This document shows positions 1 to 11,030 of a stretch of DNA of 64,000 nt, piece by piece; the stretch's first letter is position 1, and each line of letters opens with the position of its first letter. A program made the translations under genes and the position numbers. The DNA is taken from positions 2,294,001-2,358,000 of the forward strand of contig NC_031674.1 of assembly GCF_001640025.1 (NCBI RefSeq), written 5' to 3'. The notes under the pieces were generated by a model. It saw only the letters and a program-made list of their open reading frames with translations. It had not been told where the DNA came from and ran no database searches. Source of the stretch: Sugiyamaella lignohabitans (Eukaryota > Ascomycota > Dipodascomycetes > Dipodascales > Trichomonascaceae).

Positions 1-1029
1 GACTCCGAAGCCAATGGTCATGATGACGCACAAACTGTAGAAGCGAATGAGTCGGCTGGTGAGACTGTCGATAATGAAGATGTTGTGGTGAAACCGGAAC
101 CATTGTCACAAACCAAACGTACTCGCCCTTCGTCATCCGACGAAACAGCCTCTAAGCCTGCTGTCAAGCGTCAGGATAGTTCCGGTCGAAAAATAGAGTT
201 TCCAATCACATCCGCCAAGTATCAAACTCTCAATTGCAATGTCTCTGTCAAAACTTCGACTAGCGAAATATTAAATGGCTGGTCGCAAATCGTTTCAGCT
301 CGGTCACAATTGAGGACTCAAGCTAATGACCATAAAAACTCACTGTCTGTGAAAAGAGTGGATATAGATGGAGATACTGATCAAGTAGAGCGAAGGCTTA
401 ATATGGTCATCAGAAAAGACGATTTTAATAATATGAAAGTCATTGGCCAATTTAATCTTGGTTTTATTATTGTCTCGAAGCAGAACGATGACGGAAGTTC
501 TGATTTGTTTATTATTGATCAGCATGCTAGTGATGAGAAAACCAACTTCGAACGGTTACAACAGGAAACTGTTCTGCAGCATCAGCCTCTAGTGACACCT
601 AGGCAGCTAAATCTCACTGCAGTTGAAGAGCTGGTCCTTATAAAAAATATCGGCCTGCTTCAAAAAAATGGTTTCTCTGTAGCAATCGACGAGTCTGTCT
701 TGCCAGGAACTCAGTGTAAACTTCTGTCTCTGCCGTTCAGTAAAAATACCGTCTTCGATGAAAACGATCTTACCGAACTTTTGAATCTAATTAGTGAGTC
801 TCCAGGTAATCAATCAGTACGATGTTCCAAAGTTCGTGCTATGTTTGCTATGAGAGCGTGTCGGACTAGCATCATGATCGGGCAGTCACTCAGTAGAGCC
901 ACCATGGAACGGGTTGTCCAGGGCCTCTCCAAACTAAACAAACCTTGGAGCTGTCCCCACGGTAGACCCACTTTACGGCATATAACCTCGATCGACCAAT
1001 GGAGCGGTTACAGCGACGACATGATCTAA
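1..1029 (+). CDS. PMS1: PMS1 mismatch-repair protein, C-terminal part (5' truncated by window edge)
   Basis: MutL-family subunit that pairs with Mlh1 to form MutL-alpha, which nicks the new strand in post-replicative mismatch repair in the nucleus. The frame is open from base 1 and stops at TAA 1027-1029, so 342 C-terminal residues are present and the N-terminal ATPase domain lies outside the window. The endonuclease metal-site signature DQHA-x2-E-x4-E is seen as DQHASDEKTNFE, followed by ACRTSIMIG and the C-terminal block CPHGRPTLRHI, whose Cys/His residues complete the metal site in this family. The first ~110 residues are a polar, poorly conserved linker. It converges on RFC2 with only 98 bp between stops. 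The endonuclease signature separates PMS1 from most other MutL paralogues; MLH3 is the main alternative. Confidence 0.93.
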   Translation, partial: DSEANGHDDAQTVEANESAGETVDNEDVVVKPEPLSQTKRTRPSSSDETASKPAVKRQDSSGRKIEFPITSAKYQTLNCNVSVKTSTSEILNGWSQIVSARSQLRTQANDHKNSLSVKRVDIDGDTDQVERRLNMVIRKDDFNNMKVIGQFNLGFIIVSKQNDDGSSDLFIIDQHASDEKTNFERLQQETVLQHQPLVTPRQLNLTAVEELVLIKNIGLLQKNGFSVAIDESVLPGTQCKLLSLPFSKNTVFDENDLTELLNLISESPGNQSVRCSKVRAMFAMRACRTSIMIGQSLSRATMERVVQGLSKLNKPWSCPHGRPTLRHITSIDQWSGYSDDMI

Positions 1030-1127
1030 TTGTAGGATGAGCTAGTCGATATGCCAACATGAATTATTTATTATATGTAGGAATGTAAATCATTTTCTCT
1101 TAATGCATTATATTGTCAATATTTGAA

Positions 1128-2453
1128 TCAACTAACTAGAATTTTTGAAATACGGGTCATTGTGCTAAGCAGAGCCAAGTGTTCGTCAGAGCCATCATTA
1201 AGATTCTTGTCTGTTTCGGACAAAACCAAAGATATACCGCTTTTCTGCGTTGAGGTGATGTATTCATCATTGAGGAGCTTGTCATGGACTTGGCTGATGA
1301 GTTGACCAGCACTCCAGCCGCTAAGCACAATATCCTCCACGGACTGTTGCACAGATTGGAATACCTTGTCAAAGGTCGTTCCAGACCTGCAGGCTGCTAC
1401 AAGGCCGTCTACAGTCTCTTCGGGAACCGTGCCCGAGATTTCATTCACCATAGATACAGTAACCTTGTCAGATGCAGGGTTGGCTTTTACCTCTGTAGCA
1501 TCAGTCATCTGTACGTCATCATCATCGTCCTCAAAATCTGCTTCATTTAAACCACTATCCCCAACTTTATCACTTGATAGTGTGTTGAGCCTTGAAGCGG
1601 ATTGTAACAGGGTGATAGCTTTACGGAGATCACCATTGGAGGCATCCATGAGCCTCGTCAAGGCATCAAGCTCGTACTTGACATTTTCTTGTTTAGCGAT
1701 AAATTCTAGTCTGTCAAGGGCATTAGATTGGTCTAGGGGTTTGAAGCGGAATTTCGAACAACGAGAAGCCAGTGGATCAATTATCCGCGTAACATAGTTA
1801 CAAATAAGACAAAATCTGGTAATTTTCGAGTATGTTTCCATAGTTCTACGAAGGGCAGATTGTGCATCACTGGTCATTGAATCGGCTTCATCCAAAATAA
1901 TAATCTTATATGGAGGGCATGGATAATGAGTGCGTTGGTATTCAGTCGGCGTTGAAACCACAGTTTTGGCAAAGTTCTTGACCTTTTCACGGACAATTGA
2001 GATACCACGCTCATCTGAAGCATTTAGTTCCAGTACTCGACTTTTCATGAGCTCGGGACCGTATAATTCTTTAGCCAATGCCAAAATAGTCGAGGTTTTA
2101 CCAGTACCAGGAGGGCCGTAGAAGAGCATGTGTGGTAAATTGGCAGATTGGAGAGTCCGCTTGAGAACGGATACCGTGTGGTCTTGGGCTGAGATATCAC
2201 TCAGTGTTTTCGGTCGACTTTAGGCGTTAGTAATTAATTGTTTGATTTTGAAAACTACGCCCAATGGATCGGGAAAAGTTCATGTTCACTAGAAACCATT
2301 TCGAAGGTTATCTACGTTTCGGCATGAAGTAAGACAACAGCCAGGTAATTTTACTTACTATTTCTCCACCCAAGGAGCATTTTTCACTTGAACTGTGGAG
2401 CTGCTACCCCCAGAACCATTGGAATTTTGATCTTTTTTCTTGAAAAATGACAT
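1128..2453 (-). CDS. RFC2: RFC2, replication factor C small subunit (one intron)
   Basis: AAA+ clamp-loader subunit that helps load PCNA at primer-template junctions. Exon 1 is 2453-2359 and exon 2 is 2217-1128, giving 394 residues. The intron 2218-2358 has donor GTAAGT, branch TACTAAC and acceptor AAG; splicing restores WVEKYRPKTLSDI, the conserved RFC box at the N-terminus. Walker A GPPGTGKT lies near residue 66, Walker B LDEAD near 140 and the RFC-specific SRC motif near 183. The LMKSRVLELNASDERGI and YPCPPYKIIILDEAD blocks match fungal Rfc2 (human RFC4) better than Rfc3 or Rfc4. An Asp-rich insert (EADFEDDDDD) in the collar region is longer than in Saccharomyces. It diverges from LSG1, and an MCB site lies 71 bp upstream of the ATG. 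Confidence 0.94.
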
Positions 2454-2523
2454 TTTCCGATAGTGATATATAAATAAGTTGATGAGTGAAGAGATGATCC
2501 AGGATAAACGCGCGACTCGAACT

Positions 2524-2529
2524 ACGCGT
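2524..2529. promoter_or_regulatory. MCB element ACGCGT upstream of RFC2
   Basis: Exact palindromic ACGCGT, 71 bp upstream of the RFC2 ATG. This is the site bound by MBF (Mbp1/Swi6), which drives G1/S transcription of replication genes in ascomycetes. That it works here is inferred. Confidence 0.55.
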
Positions 2530-2769
2530 ATAGTCGTAATTAATTATCACTGTAGATAATCCAGTTGCATACGAGATACTTATCAAAATTCTATTATCGA
2601 GAACTCCATCCAAATCAAGCGAAATAGTGCTCTAACTGGGTTATAAAATTGTTTTTTGTATAATTAATTAGCAGGATTCAATGATGTTAACAACCATTGT
2701 CTTAAAGCAAGTGTAAAATTTAGGTGGCAGACAAATCCAATATGAAAGAACTTGAAAGCTCATTAAAAA

Positions 2770-2777
2770 TCACGTGA
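2770..2777. promoter_or_regulatory. TCACGTGA E-box (Cbf1-type)
   Basis: Perfect 8-bp palindrome 156 bp upstream of the LSG1 ATG. Cbf1-type bHLH factors bind this core. In several non-Saccharomyces yeasts Cbf1 helps drive ribosomal genes, which would suit LSG1, a 60S maturation factor. The link is inferred. Confidence 0.4.
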
Positions 2778-2932
2778 CAGTGACAGATCAGTGATCTGGA
2801 GTTGGTATCAAACGGCTGGAGATGATATGCAGAAATAAATATTTCGACCAAAAAAATAAATCTTGCATTATTTATTACTGACAGAGATAGTATAGGACAA
2901 ATCAAGCTATCTATCACCAGTGTTTATAGAAA

Positions 2933-5162
2933 ATGGTAAGTTAACCCCAATTTTAAACCAAAGGAAAAAGGAACTCTATGTTTCCAACTCAACACAAAAC
3001 TAACTTTTCAGGTTAAATCATATGGAGCACCGCTACCTCCCAAGGCAGGATCCAAACAGAGAGCTAATGCCAAAAACCCCACTGGTCTGGGTAGAGCTTT
3101 GATTAATCAGAAGCAAAAGGCCAGAAAGGCATCAAAGTATATTAATGATGATGGTGAAACAAGATATACCACAGACATGGATAGCGGATCTAAAGAAGCG
3201 AGTTGGGTTAAGCTGAGATCCGTCACTCAAGAGAGAGCTTTAGATGAATTTTTGTCTACTGCAGAACTGGCTGATACTGACTTTACTACGGAGCGTACAG
3301 CCAATATAAGAATCATTCAACAAGGAGGTTTAACGACGTCAGCTAGTACGAGTGCTGCAACTGGAGGAAATCAATATTTATTATCAAGACAGCAGGAATA
3401 TGAGCTAGAAAAGATCCATGCTGAGAATACTGGTAAATTAACAGTCCCAAGAAGACCCAAGTGGAGTTCTGAAATGACCAATACTGAACTAGATAGGCTG
3501 GAGAAAGACTCGTTCTTGGAATGGAGAAGGGGATTAGCTGCTCTGCAAGAAAACGAGGATTTGTTGTTGACTCCTTTTGAGCGAAATATTGAGGTTTGGC
3601 GACAGCTATGGAGAGTCATCGATCGATCCGACTTGGTTGTTCAAATCGTAGATGGACGTAACCCATTGCTCTTCAGATCAGTAGATTTGGAGCATTATGT
3701 CAAGGAGCTGGACAGCAGGAAGCGTAACTTGCTTCTCATTAATAAAGCCGATTTGTTATCTCTTGAACAACGTAAGGTGTGGGCTGACTATTTCCTGAAA
3801 AATAAGATCAGATATGCATTTTTCTCGGCTAAGACGTCTTTAAGAGAGGTCGAAGAGGCTGCTGAGAAGGAGAGATTGGAGCAAGAGAAGCGGGAACAGA
3901 AAGGTTATGACGAAAGCGACGAAGAAGATGATGAGGAGGAGATTGAGGACAACTCTGCAGATGAAGAAAAGTTGGAAAATGAAGAATCTTTGGAGGAGAG
4001 CGGAAACCAATTAGAAGGCGAACAAACTCAACAGGAAGAAACCGAAGAGCAGAGTGAGAGTACCACTGAACAAGAGGAAGTTAAATCTACAGAGTCAGAA
4101 GAAACTCTCATCAACTATAAGGTCATGAGAGATGATCCTACTCATATTTTGTCTGTTGACGAATTAGAAGCTCTCTTTCTGTCGGAAGCTCCTGAGCCTT
4201 TGTACATGCCTGCTACAGCTGATAAACCTGCTAGACTCCAAATCGGTCTTGTTGGATATCCTAACGTAGGTAAATCGTCTTCTATTAACGCTCTGATTGG
4301 TGCTAAGAAGGTGTCAGTTTCTTCAACTCCTGGTAAGACCAAACATTTCCAAACCATTTTGCTATCGCCCAATGTAATGTTGTGCGATTGTCCAGGTCTT
4401 GTATTTCCTAATTTTGCATCTACCAACGGTGACTTGGTTTGTAATGGTGTTTTACCTATTGATCAATTACGTGAAGTCACCGGTCCAGTTCAATTAGTGG
4501 CCCAGAGAATTCCGAAATATTTCCTCGAAGCTATATATGGTATTTCTATTTTCACGAAGCCTAGAGATGAGGGTGGTTCGGGAATCCCTACTGCCGAGGA
4601 AGTACTTGTTGCCTACGCAAGAGCAAGAGGTTTTATGCGTTCGGGTCAAGGTAATCCCGATGAGTCTCGTGCTGCTAGATATGTTCTGAAGGACTATGTC
4701 AATGCCAAATTGCTATATTGCAACCCTCCTCCCACATATAAGCCAGACGAGCCTAACCGTGGTGAACTTTTCAATCAGGAAATCTACCGCCTCGAGGCCT
4801 TGCCTGCTCCTAGACAACAGCAAATTATCTCTGCTCTGAAAGCTGCTGATCCTGATGTGGATTTGTCCATGGTCGACCTTTCTAAAGCTTTGGATGGCTT
4901 GAAGTTCTCGCGTCACGATGCTGTTGATGGCGTGTCTTATGCCTCCTCGAACCTGTCGTTGGCAGTGAACTCTGCTACGAGCAATCTTGACCGAGACTTC
5001 TTTGCTCTTGACAACGTAAGAGGACATACCACTGTTCCATTCCACAAGAAGGGTTCTGTCGATTCAAACTCCAAGAAGCACAATAAGAAGGGTAAGACCA
5101 AGAAGGGACCCAAATCATCGGGCCCTCTCAGTTATGGTGGCACTTTCGGCGACTTGTACTAA
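2933..5162 (+). CDS. LSG1: LSG1, cytoplasmic GTPase of 60S ribosome maturation (one intron)
   Basis: Circularly permuted GTPase that releases the export adaptor Nmd3 from the pre-60S particle in the cytoplasm. Exon 1 is only the ATG at 2933-2935. The intron 2936-3011 has donor GTAAGT, branch ACTAAC and acceptor CAG. Exon 2 runs 3012-5162, giving 717 residues. The permuted order is visible: G4 LLINKADLL near residue 243 comes before the P-loop GYPNVGKSSSINALIG near 415 and DCPGLVFP. SWVKLRSVTQERALDEFLSTAELAD and ERNIEVWRQLWRVIDRSD are highly conserved Lsg1 blocks. A strongly acidic Glu-rich insert of about 65 residues sits between G4 and G1, and the C-terminus is Lys-rich. The translated protein would start MVKSYGAPLPPKAGS. 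Confidence 0.95.
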
Positions 5163-5384
5163 TACTCATGACCATCCTTTTATATTGCATTTTATATCTT
5201 ATTTTATTAAAATATTTATAAATGATAATGATTCACTTGTGCCGACCGCCAAAGGCTCATTAACTCCAAAATTGCTATTCGTCGTAAGGTTAAACTCTGT
5301 GAGATTCAAAATCAGACAGTTATGCAGCTCATATTCTGACGAAGCCAGGTTCACCAGTTATAGCATGCTCAGTACGGTGTCAGA

Positions 5385-6143
5385 ATGACGACTTATCAAT
5401 TGCTCCACACTTTCAATTATTTGGATGAAAATACTGCGCGTTTGGAAGATTCTCTAAGGAACATAGGAGAAGATGAGTATAGCGACGATGCGTTTGTGGC
5501 GTCTTTGAAGCTGGACAAACTCATATCCAACATGGACTATGCACGAAGTATATTGCTAGATCTTGAGTCGGACATACCAAAAAGCGGATCACACAACAAA
5601 TCTCGAAGCCCAGCACTCTCGAATCACCGAGCACATATCCAAAAATTAAATGATAGGATACAGGAGATCGAGCTTCGCGTCCGGAGCGTTCAAAAGCAGG
5701 AGGCGGAGAACTTCAGAAAGAGCCAAAGCAAGCAAAATGCACCCGAGCCATTAGCGGATGTGAATGCTAGCACTGAGTCCCTTCGGAAGCGACTCGCTGC
5801 TGGATCTAGTACAGAACATAAAGAGCTGTCCGTGGAATCAAAAGTATCATTGCAAAAGGATATTCAAGACAGTCTTTCATCAGAGATCTTAGGGATGGTC
5901 TCAACTCTCAAGAACAATGCCATAGCCTTTGCGGAAAAGATTGCACAAGATAAAGATGTGGTAGAAGGCACATCATCTGCTTTGAATAAAACAGCAGGAA
6001 CCATGAACAAGGTTGGAAGCCGGCTGAATGATTACCGCAGCACGAAGGCTATAGGGTGGTGGTTTTATATATGGGCCATTGTTTTCATGGTGGTGGCTGT
6101 ATCTGGTAGCATGATTGTTGTCAGACTGTTCCCGAAATGGTGA
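5385..6143 (+). CDS. USE1: USE1-like ER Q-SNARE
   Basis: Probable Use1, the tail-anchored SNARE that works with Ufe1, Sec20 and the Dsl1 tether in Golgi-to-ER retrograde fusion. It has 252 residues, close to the family length. A predicted coiled-coil SNARE region spans roughly residues 160-220, followed by a single hydrophobic C-terminal anchor (WWFYIWAIVFMVVAVSGSMI) and a short lumenal tail VVRLFPKW, which is the right architecture for a type IV membrane protein. The N-terminal region has paired helices. I did not pin the zero-layer residue, so Use1 rests on overall layout and length. It is tandem with LSG1 after a 222 bp gap and converges on CAT8. Confidence 0.8.
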   Translation: MTTYQLLHTFNYLDENTARLEDSLRNIGEDEYSDDAFVASLKLDKLISNMDYARSILLDLESDIPKSGSHNKSRSPALSNHRAHIQKLNDRIQEIELRVRSVQKQEAENFRKSQSKQNAPEPLADVNASTESLRKRLAAGSSTEHKELSVESKVSLQKDIQDSLSSEILGMVSTLKNNAIAFAEKIAQDKDVVEGTSSALNKTAGTMNKVGSRLNDYRSTKAIGWWFYIWAIVFMVVAVSGSMIVVRLFPKW

Positions 6144-6474
6144 TTTTGGATTGCCGTATTTGACCAAGCATTTTGGCTGTCGTTAAACCCAAATGAGCTC
6201 TGGTTTGCATTGCTCGCGAAGCGAGCACAACGGGGTCTGGGGCAGCGCCCCAGCCGTCGGAGGCAGAGGCCACTTGTCAACAGTAAAAGCATTTGATTTT
6301 GAATCTCGACTTTAGAAGACCATCCAAAAGCAGAGATATATTTATAATAATTTAATATATTAACAAAACTAGCAACCCATTCATAAAATACATGATAAAC
6401 GTAATAACAGAAGAATAAAACAAAAATGATATCATAAAATAAAATAATAAAATATAACAAACGCGAGTGCTATG
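6144..6474. other. Convergent USE1/CAT8 intergenic region
   Basis: 331 bp between the two stop codons. It contains repeat copy A (6212-6265) and an AT-rich tail (about 6330-6460) likely to hold both polyadenylation signals. No gene is seen. Confidence 0.6.
6212..6265 (+). repeat. GC-rich triple-hairpin repeat, copy A
   Basis: Three consecutive stem-loops: GCTCGC-GAA-GCGAGC (6212-6226), CTGGGGC-AGC-GCCCCAG (6237-6253), and the GC-rich third block GCCGTCGGAGGC. It is sharply GC-rich against AT-rich flanks. See the family description in the findings. Confidence 0.85.
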
Positions 6475-9414
6475 CTATACCGTCATGGTACTCCAATTGT
6501 AGGAGTCATCCCAGTTGAAGTTTTCTAGGAATGTATTTGTGGTCACAGTAGGAACTCCTGATGCAGATTGTTCTTGCTTGACAGTATTTTGACCGAGAAC
6601 AGAGTTGATATCGAAATCTTCAAAGCTCGAAGTGTCAAAAAAGTCGTCAGTGGGGCTACTGGTACCGATACTGTTTATGCTGGTATTCATATTTTCCGGT
6701 GCATAGTAAGCTGTTTGTGCTGGCACAGGGTGTACGTTTGGAACCTGTTGCTGGTAGTCGTGTGGATTGAATCGATACGCTGACAAATCCTCGCTCTGAT
6801 TCTCGGAAAGTTGGAAAGGAACTCCCATCAGAGTAGCAGTTGCCAGCATAGCAGATGTGCTCGAGTCGATATTCGGTTGCTGTGGGATAATAATCTGCTG
6901 GTACGAAGGAGATTCAACTGTAGGAGTATCAGTTGGAGATGGCTCGAGTTTGATTCTAGCTGGAAGCGATGATTTATGTGAACTTCTGTGACTGGCATTA
7001 TGAGGTTCTTGATGTTGCTTTTGGCGATGGTGAGGATATTGATTGTCTGGTTGATGCGAATGATGTTGTGAATATAGCTGTTGATGATGTTGTTGTTGTG
7101 GATGTTGTTGTTGCTGTGGGGAATTTCTCTGCTTTTGAGATTGCTTCTCCTGAGAACGACTTCGTGACTCGGACTTTTGTTTGGAGCTGCCATTGCTGGT
7201 AGATGACTTACGCTGAGATGGACCCCCATTAAGAACAGAGTCACAGATCTCCTCCAGCCATTGGAAGCATTCAGCAGTGATAGAACCTGGGAGTCCTGCT
7301 TGCATGTCGTTGTAAAGGAAGCCGAGACCCTGGGAAACAAGTTTCCTAGACTGCTGTAGCAGAGCACCTCCCTTGGAATAATCCATGGCACAGAAGAGAA
7401 CAACGGTACCGAGGAATAGCATCATTCTGGTAGGACTGAGTGGTAATGTCGATGACACATTTCTTGCTTTCAGGTAGTTGAAAATTTGAATATATGTCTT
7501 AGCAGATTGTGTGACAGCTACAATTGAGCCCGATGTAGAGGTATTAGCGAAATCAGCAGTGGCAGGCAGGTGAATCAACAATTTGGCATAGTGATACAGC
7601 ATCAGCAGTAATGGCGACTTCTGGTGAACTGGACAGAGAGTAGCCGTAGGTAAGCCATTAACAAACTCGAATTTGAGAGAAGGCGGTAGTTCCCTGTGCC
7701 AAGATTCAAGCTTGTCTTCTAGCATCAGCACAGTTCTCGACCGCTGAACGGTGGTATTAGTTGAATAGACGGTATCGAGAATCTCAGCCAAGAGTCTAGA
7801 AAATTGAATTACACTGACTTGACAAGATGCTGGCAGACTGTCCTTTGTGGTGGCACCATCAACACTCTCAGGAGAACTGGGTGGGGGTGTGACTAATGAG
7901 TCAGTCACCACATCTTCATCAATGTACTTGGGCATCGAGCACTGGATCTGACTATCATTATACAACCTTGGTGAGCCTAAAACAGCACTAGAAAAAACAT
8001 CCAGAGTATAAGTTGCCCAAAACACACGTCTTCCCAATTCAGATTCATAGGCACTTAGGGGTTTACCATTAGCATGATGCATGGCTTTCCGACTACGATG
8101 TAATCCTAGACGTTGAGCAGTCGAAGTCATGATAGATCGATAGAACCACACATCATCGAGGTTTCCAGCGTATAGAGAATATAATTGTGCCAAAGAAGCA
8201 GCCTGTAAAAGACCCAGTGTCGGTTTGTGTCTATTAGACATAATTCGCTTCCACAAAGAGTCTAGTTTCCACACTTCTTCAGTAGTCAGAGCAGTTCCTT
8301 CTTTATTGGCCAAACAGGCGAGAATTAATACCAACGCCAGGGTAGCAGCTTGTAGGTCATTGCCAGGTTTTGAATCATCGTCAATATCATCGAAAAAGGT
8401 CTGGTAGTCAGACAAGAACCTGCTCTGGTCCAGAATAGCATAAACTGATTGCCATTCCTGAAAGTACACTGTGACTAGCTTATCACAGCTCAATCTCGAT
8501 GGGAATAGAGAAGAAAAGCCCGAGCTGGACAATTCAGACGACGATGAAGCTGGTGATAGTAGACTGCCTCCGCCATTTGAGTATGACGACGAAGGAGACG
8601 AGATCTTCAAAGCCGAGCGAACAATACCTCCATCGGTGGTTTGTGAAAATGCAGTTGCAATCTGTTGTACAGGAGGTAAAATCTCCGGATTCTTCACCTT
8701 TAGCTTTTGTACGAAGGAAGATATAAACACGCCACCTGCAGAGGTTCCGCGGTATGTACCATCTGCACCGAGTTCGTTGGCGTGATTGATAAAGATAGCA
8801 TTATTATTTTCGTCTGGAGATTGTGGAGAAGCGGATGAGCTGGAGTCGTCCTTTTCAGGTATCAGTGTTGAGACATAAGATAAGTTCTTCTGTGTGTGCT
8901 GTTGACTGCTGCCACCTAAACTTGAAGGGAGAGCGTTGTTAATGCTACTGATATTAGATTTAGCGGAAACAGCTGCAGACTGGTTTCCTGAAGCACCACT
9001 AACGCTGCCACGGGGGCTGCTATCATGAACCGCCTCAACTCTTGAAAGCATTTCCATCTGTTCGTCCTTTACATCGAGAAGATTAGATAGCCTGCTATTT
9101 TCAGATTCGAGCTGACGGATTCGGTCTTCTAGTGACTCTGTATAACCCCTTGGAAAGGCACGTCTAGTGAGCTTGTCGGATATTTTACATTCAAACCCCA
9201 CAGCCAAACATTGCGAACAGTGTGGCCTTAACCCGTCACAACGGATCTTCTTTGACCGGCACCTATCGCATGCCTGAGCAATACGATCGGTATGCGTACC
9301 GGGGGTTTTGATCATTTTCCAAGCTTGAGCACCGTCAGGCATGATGATTTTTCGTGAATTTGACAGAGCTGAATAGTATTCAAAGGTTAGACCTGATTGA
9401 ACTGAACTGAACAA
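6475..9414 (-). CDS. CAT8: CAT8-like Zn2Cys6 activator of gluconeogenesis
   Basis: Binuclear-cluster transcription factor of the Cat8/FacB family, which activates gluconeogenic, glyoxylate and acetate-use genes through CSRE elements when glucose is absent. It has 979 residues. The zinc cluster spans residues 49-76 with spacing C-x2-C-x6-C-x6-C-x2-C-x6-C. The flanks RIAQACDRCRSKK and AFPRGYTESLEDRIRQLE are nearly diagnostic for Cat8 and continue into a coiled coil. A fungal-specific TF domain follows (about 310-700, with LHRSRKAMH and RRVFWATYTLDVFSS), then Ser-, Gln- and His-rich low-complexity sequence and an acidic C-terminus. The next in-frame ATG, at 9342 (MPDGAQ), is an equally possible start. 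A 3.2 kb gene-free region lies upstream. Confidence 0.9.
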   Translation of the reverse strand: MFSSVQSGLTFEYYSALSNSRKIIMPDGAQAWKMIKTPGTHTDRIAQACDRCRSKKIRCDGLRPHCSQCLAVGFECKISDKLTRRAFPRGYTESLEDRIRQLESENSRLSNLLDVKDEQMEMLSRVEAVHDSSPRGSVSGASGNQSAAVSAKSNISSINNALPSSLGGSSQQHTQKNLSYVSTLIPEKDDSSSSASPQSPDENNNAIFINHANELGADGTYRGTSAGGVFISSFVQKLKVKNPEILPPVQQIATAFSQTTDGGIVRSALKISSPSSSYSNGGGSLLSPASSSSELSSSGFSSLFPSRLSCDKLVTVYFQEWQSVYAILDQSRFLSDYQTFFDDIDDDSKPGNDLQAATLALVLILACLANKEGTALTTEEVWKLDSLWKRIMSNRHKPTLGLLQAASLAQLYSLYAGNLDDVWFYRSIMTSTAQRLGLHRSRKAMHHANGKPLSAYESELGRRVFWATYTLDVFSSAVLGSPRLYNDSQIQCSMPKYIDEDVVTDSLVTPPPSSPESVDGATTKDSLPASCQVSVIQFSRLLAEILDTVYSTNTTVQRSRTVLMLEDKLESWHRELPPSLKFEFVNGLPTATLCPVHQKSPLLLMLYHYAKLLIHLPATADFANTSTSGSIVAVTQSAKTYIQIFNYLKARNVSSTLPLSPTRMMLFLGTVVLFCAMDYSKGGALLQQSRKLVSQGLGFLYNDMQAGLPGSITAECFQWLEEICDSVLNGGPSQRKSSTSNGSSKQKSESRSRSQEKQSQKQRNSPQQQQHPQQQHHQQLYSQHHSHQPDNQYPHHRQKQHQEPHNASHRSSHKSSLPARIKLEPSPTDTPTVESPSYQQIIIPQQPNIDSSTSAMLATATLMGVPFQLSENQSEDLSAYRFNPHDYQQQVPNVHPVPAQTAYYAPENMNTSINSIGTSSPTDDFFDTSSFEDFDINSVLGQNTVKQEQSASGVPTVTTNTFLENFNWDDSYNWSTMTV

Positions 9415-10205
9415 AACTTAGCAGAGCAGAGCCGACCTGACCTGACCTGACTCGTACTTTGCTGTACGAAATATGATACTGCTTTAATTTGAATGGGTGG
9501 TTTGATACGAATTCAGATGCCGTTCCAAAGTCGAAGTAAATAAATCTAAACAACCAGTACCACTTTCAATACAATATTTCAAAAAGGCTGTTGTTTTTTT
9601 CGATTTCTAGTCGCCTCAACTAAATGGCCTCCGTTGGGCCGAATATCGAATATTTTAATTCAAAAAAAAAAAGAAGTCAAGCTGAGAAATGGATTCAGTA
9701 CCACAAAAAAACGTCAACAAAATGGAAATATAAGCCCAAAAAAATATAAATAGATTTGTATCCCGCGATTTACCAAGTTGCTTTGGTTATTGAGGAGCGA
9801 GGTGCAAAAATACCAGTTTCCGTTGGAAGTATATTCAGACAATAATAACGTTCGTTTGTACTAATATCGAACACATACGCAGCGGCGATGATTATATATA
9901 TATATGGACGCTTACAGTTATCCCCCAAAAAAAAGCCAAACCGATGCATGTGAGCACAATTGCGGGTAAGATCAGAGTGTTAGGGTGATTAAAATGCAAG
10001 GTCAGGGGTTGCGCACCCCACCAATCTGTTCGCTTGTTAAACTAATCTTGTGATAGAACAGATCCCCGTGCATATGCATATTCATTCATTCATAGATTCA
10101 TATCCGCCGCATCCAACTGGCAGATCCTGCTAAAAGTAATGCAGGAGGCGGGGGGATCTGTGTCTATTATTTGTCAGGGAGTTTTGATGGTGCTCACTTC
10201 ATGAG

Positions 10206-10330
10206 TCTATATCGAGCTTCTGCTCCTCTCTCCTTGCCCTGCTCCTTTTTTCTCTGCCCCTCTCTTCTTCTCTCGTTCCCTCCTCTCCCGTTCTCCATTG
10301 TTCACCCACCTTCCATTCGTATACCTTGTT
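10206..10330 (+). other. Polypyrimidine (C/T) tract upstream of CAT8
   Basis: About 125 bp made almost only of C and T on the plus strand, with many CCCCT or CCTCT words. CCCCT matches the STRE core bound by Msn2/4-type factors, but density this high can be simple low complexity. It lies 0.8-0.9 kb upstream of the CAT8 ATG. Confidence 0.5.
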
Positions 10331-10730
10331 CCCCTCCCCTCGCCATTCCAAGTCATCCCGCACCCTCACTAGCAGTAGCTAGCTCACTTTCTCAGAAGGT
10401 TTGGCCAGGCTCAGCTGTCAAGTCAGCCTGGCCGGGGGTCAGCTGGCGGGCAGGTTGCAGCTGCAAGACAAAAGTTGACTGAGAGTAGTCTAATATCGAG
10501 CGTAATGGGCGGAAAACGCATCTTCCCAGCAGCTCCGGCAGTTCCAGCCGACTCCAGACCCATCAACTCAGAACTATTACCACACCACACCACGCCAAAC
10601 AACACCGAAATCAGGCGAGGCTATGCTCGCCATAAACCAAGCTAACAAGACAGCCAAGACCTGGCCGCCAAAAAAACATACGAGGCAACTGGTACCGCCA
10701 AGCCCCTCCAACTGGATACCCCATCCTTCG

Positions 10731-10792
10731 CGACTCGAACAAAGCGAGAGGAACCACGGGGTCTGGGGCAGAGCCTCAGTCGCCGGACGCAC
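10731..10792 (+). repeat. GC-rich triple-hairpin repeat, copy B
   Basis: CTCG...CGAG stem, then CCACGGGGT, then CTGGGGC-AGA-GCCTCAG (10763-10779, one G-T wobble), then CGCCGGACGC. It forms an inverted pair with copy C about 180 bp away. Confidence 0.8.
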
Positions 10793-10973
10793 ACTCCCCG
10801 ACCCCCTTTTCAATCCGTACTCCCCAGCGAACAGACGCCGCTGGTGGACCCCCGTTTTTCCTGGTCGGTCGTCGTACCTAATCGGCTCGCCTAATCGCTA
10901 ATCCCGGCCGCCTGGCGACAATCGGCTGATCTCCTGTAATTGGCAGGGGCTGACGTCGCGCGGGTTGGTGTGC

Positions 10974-11030
10974 CTGCCTCCGGCGGCTGGGGCTCCGCCC
11001 CAGACCCCGTGGCTCCTGCTTCGCAGGAGA
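10974..11030 (-). repeat. GC-rich triple-hairpin repeat, copy C
   Basis: Minus-strand copy with perfect stems: CTCCTGC-GAA-GCAGGAG (11013-11029) and CTGGGGC-GGA-GCCCCAG (10987-11003), plus the CCGCCGGAGGC block. The first stem has different bases from copies A and D but pairs fully. Confidence 0.88.

Larger units (their letters stand above)
2454..2932. promoter_or_regulatory. Divergent RFC2/LSG1 promoter region
   Basis: A 479 bp gene-free stretch between the two start codons. It holds an MCB hexamer on the RFC2 side and a palindromic TCACGTGA on the LSG1 side, both listed separately. The rest is AT-rich and I see no ORF or RNA gene in it. Confidence 0.7.
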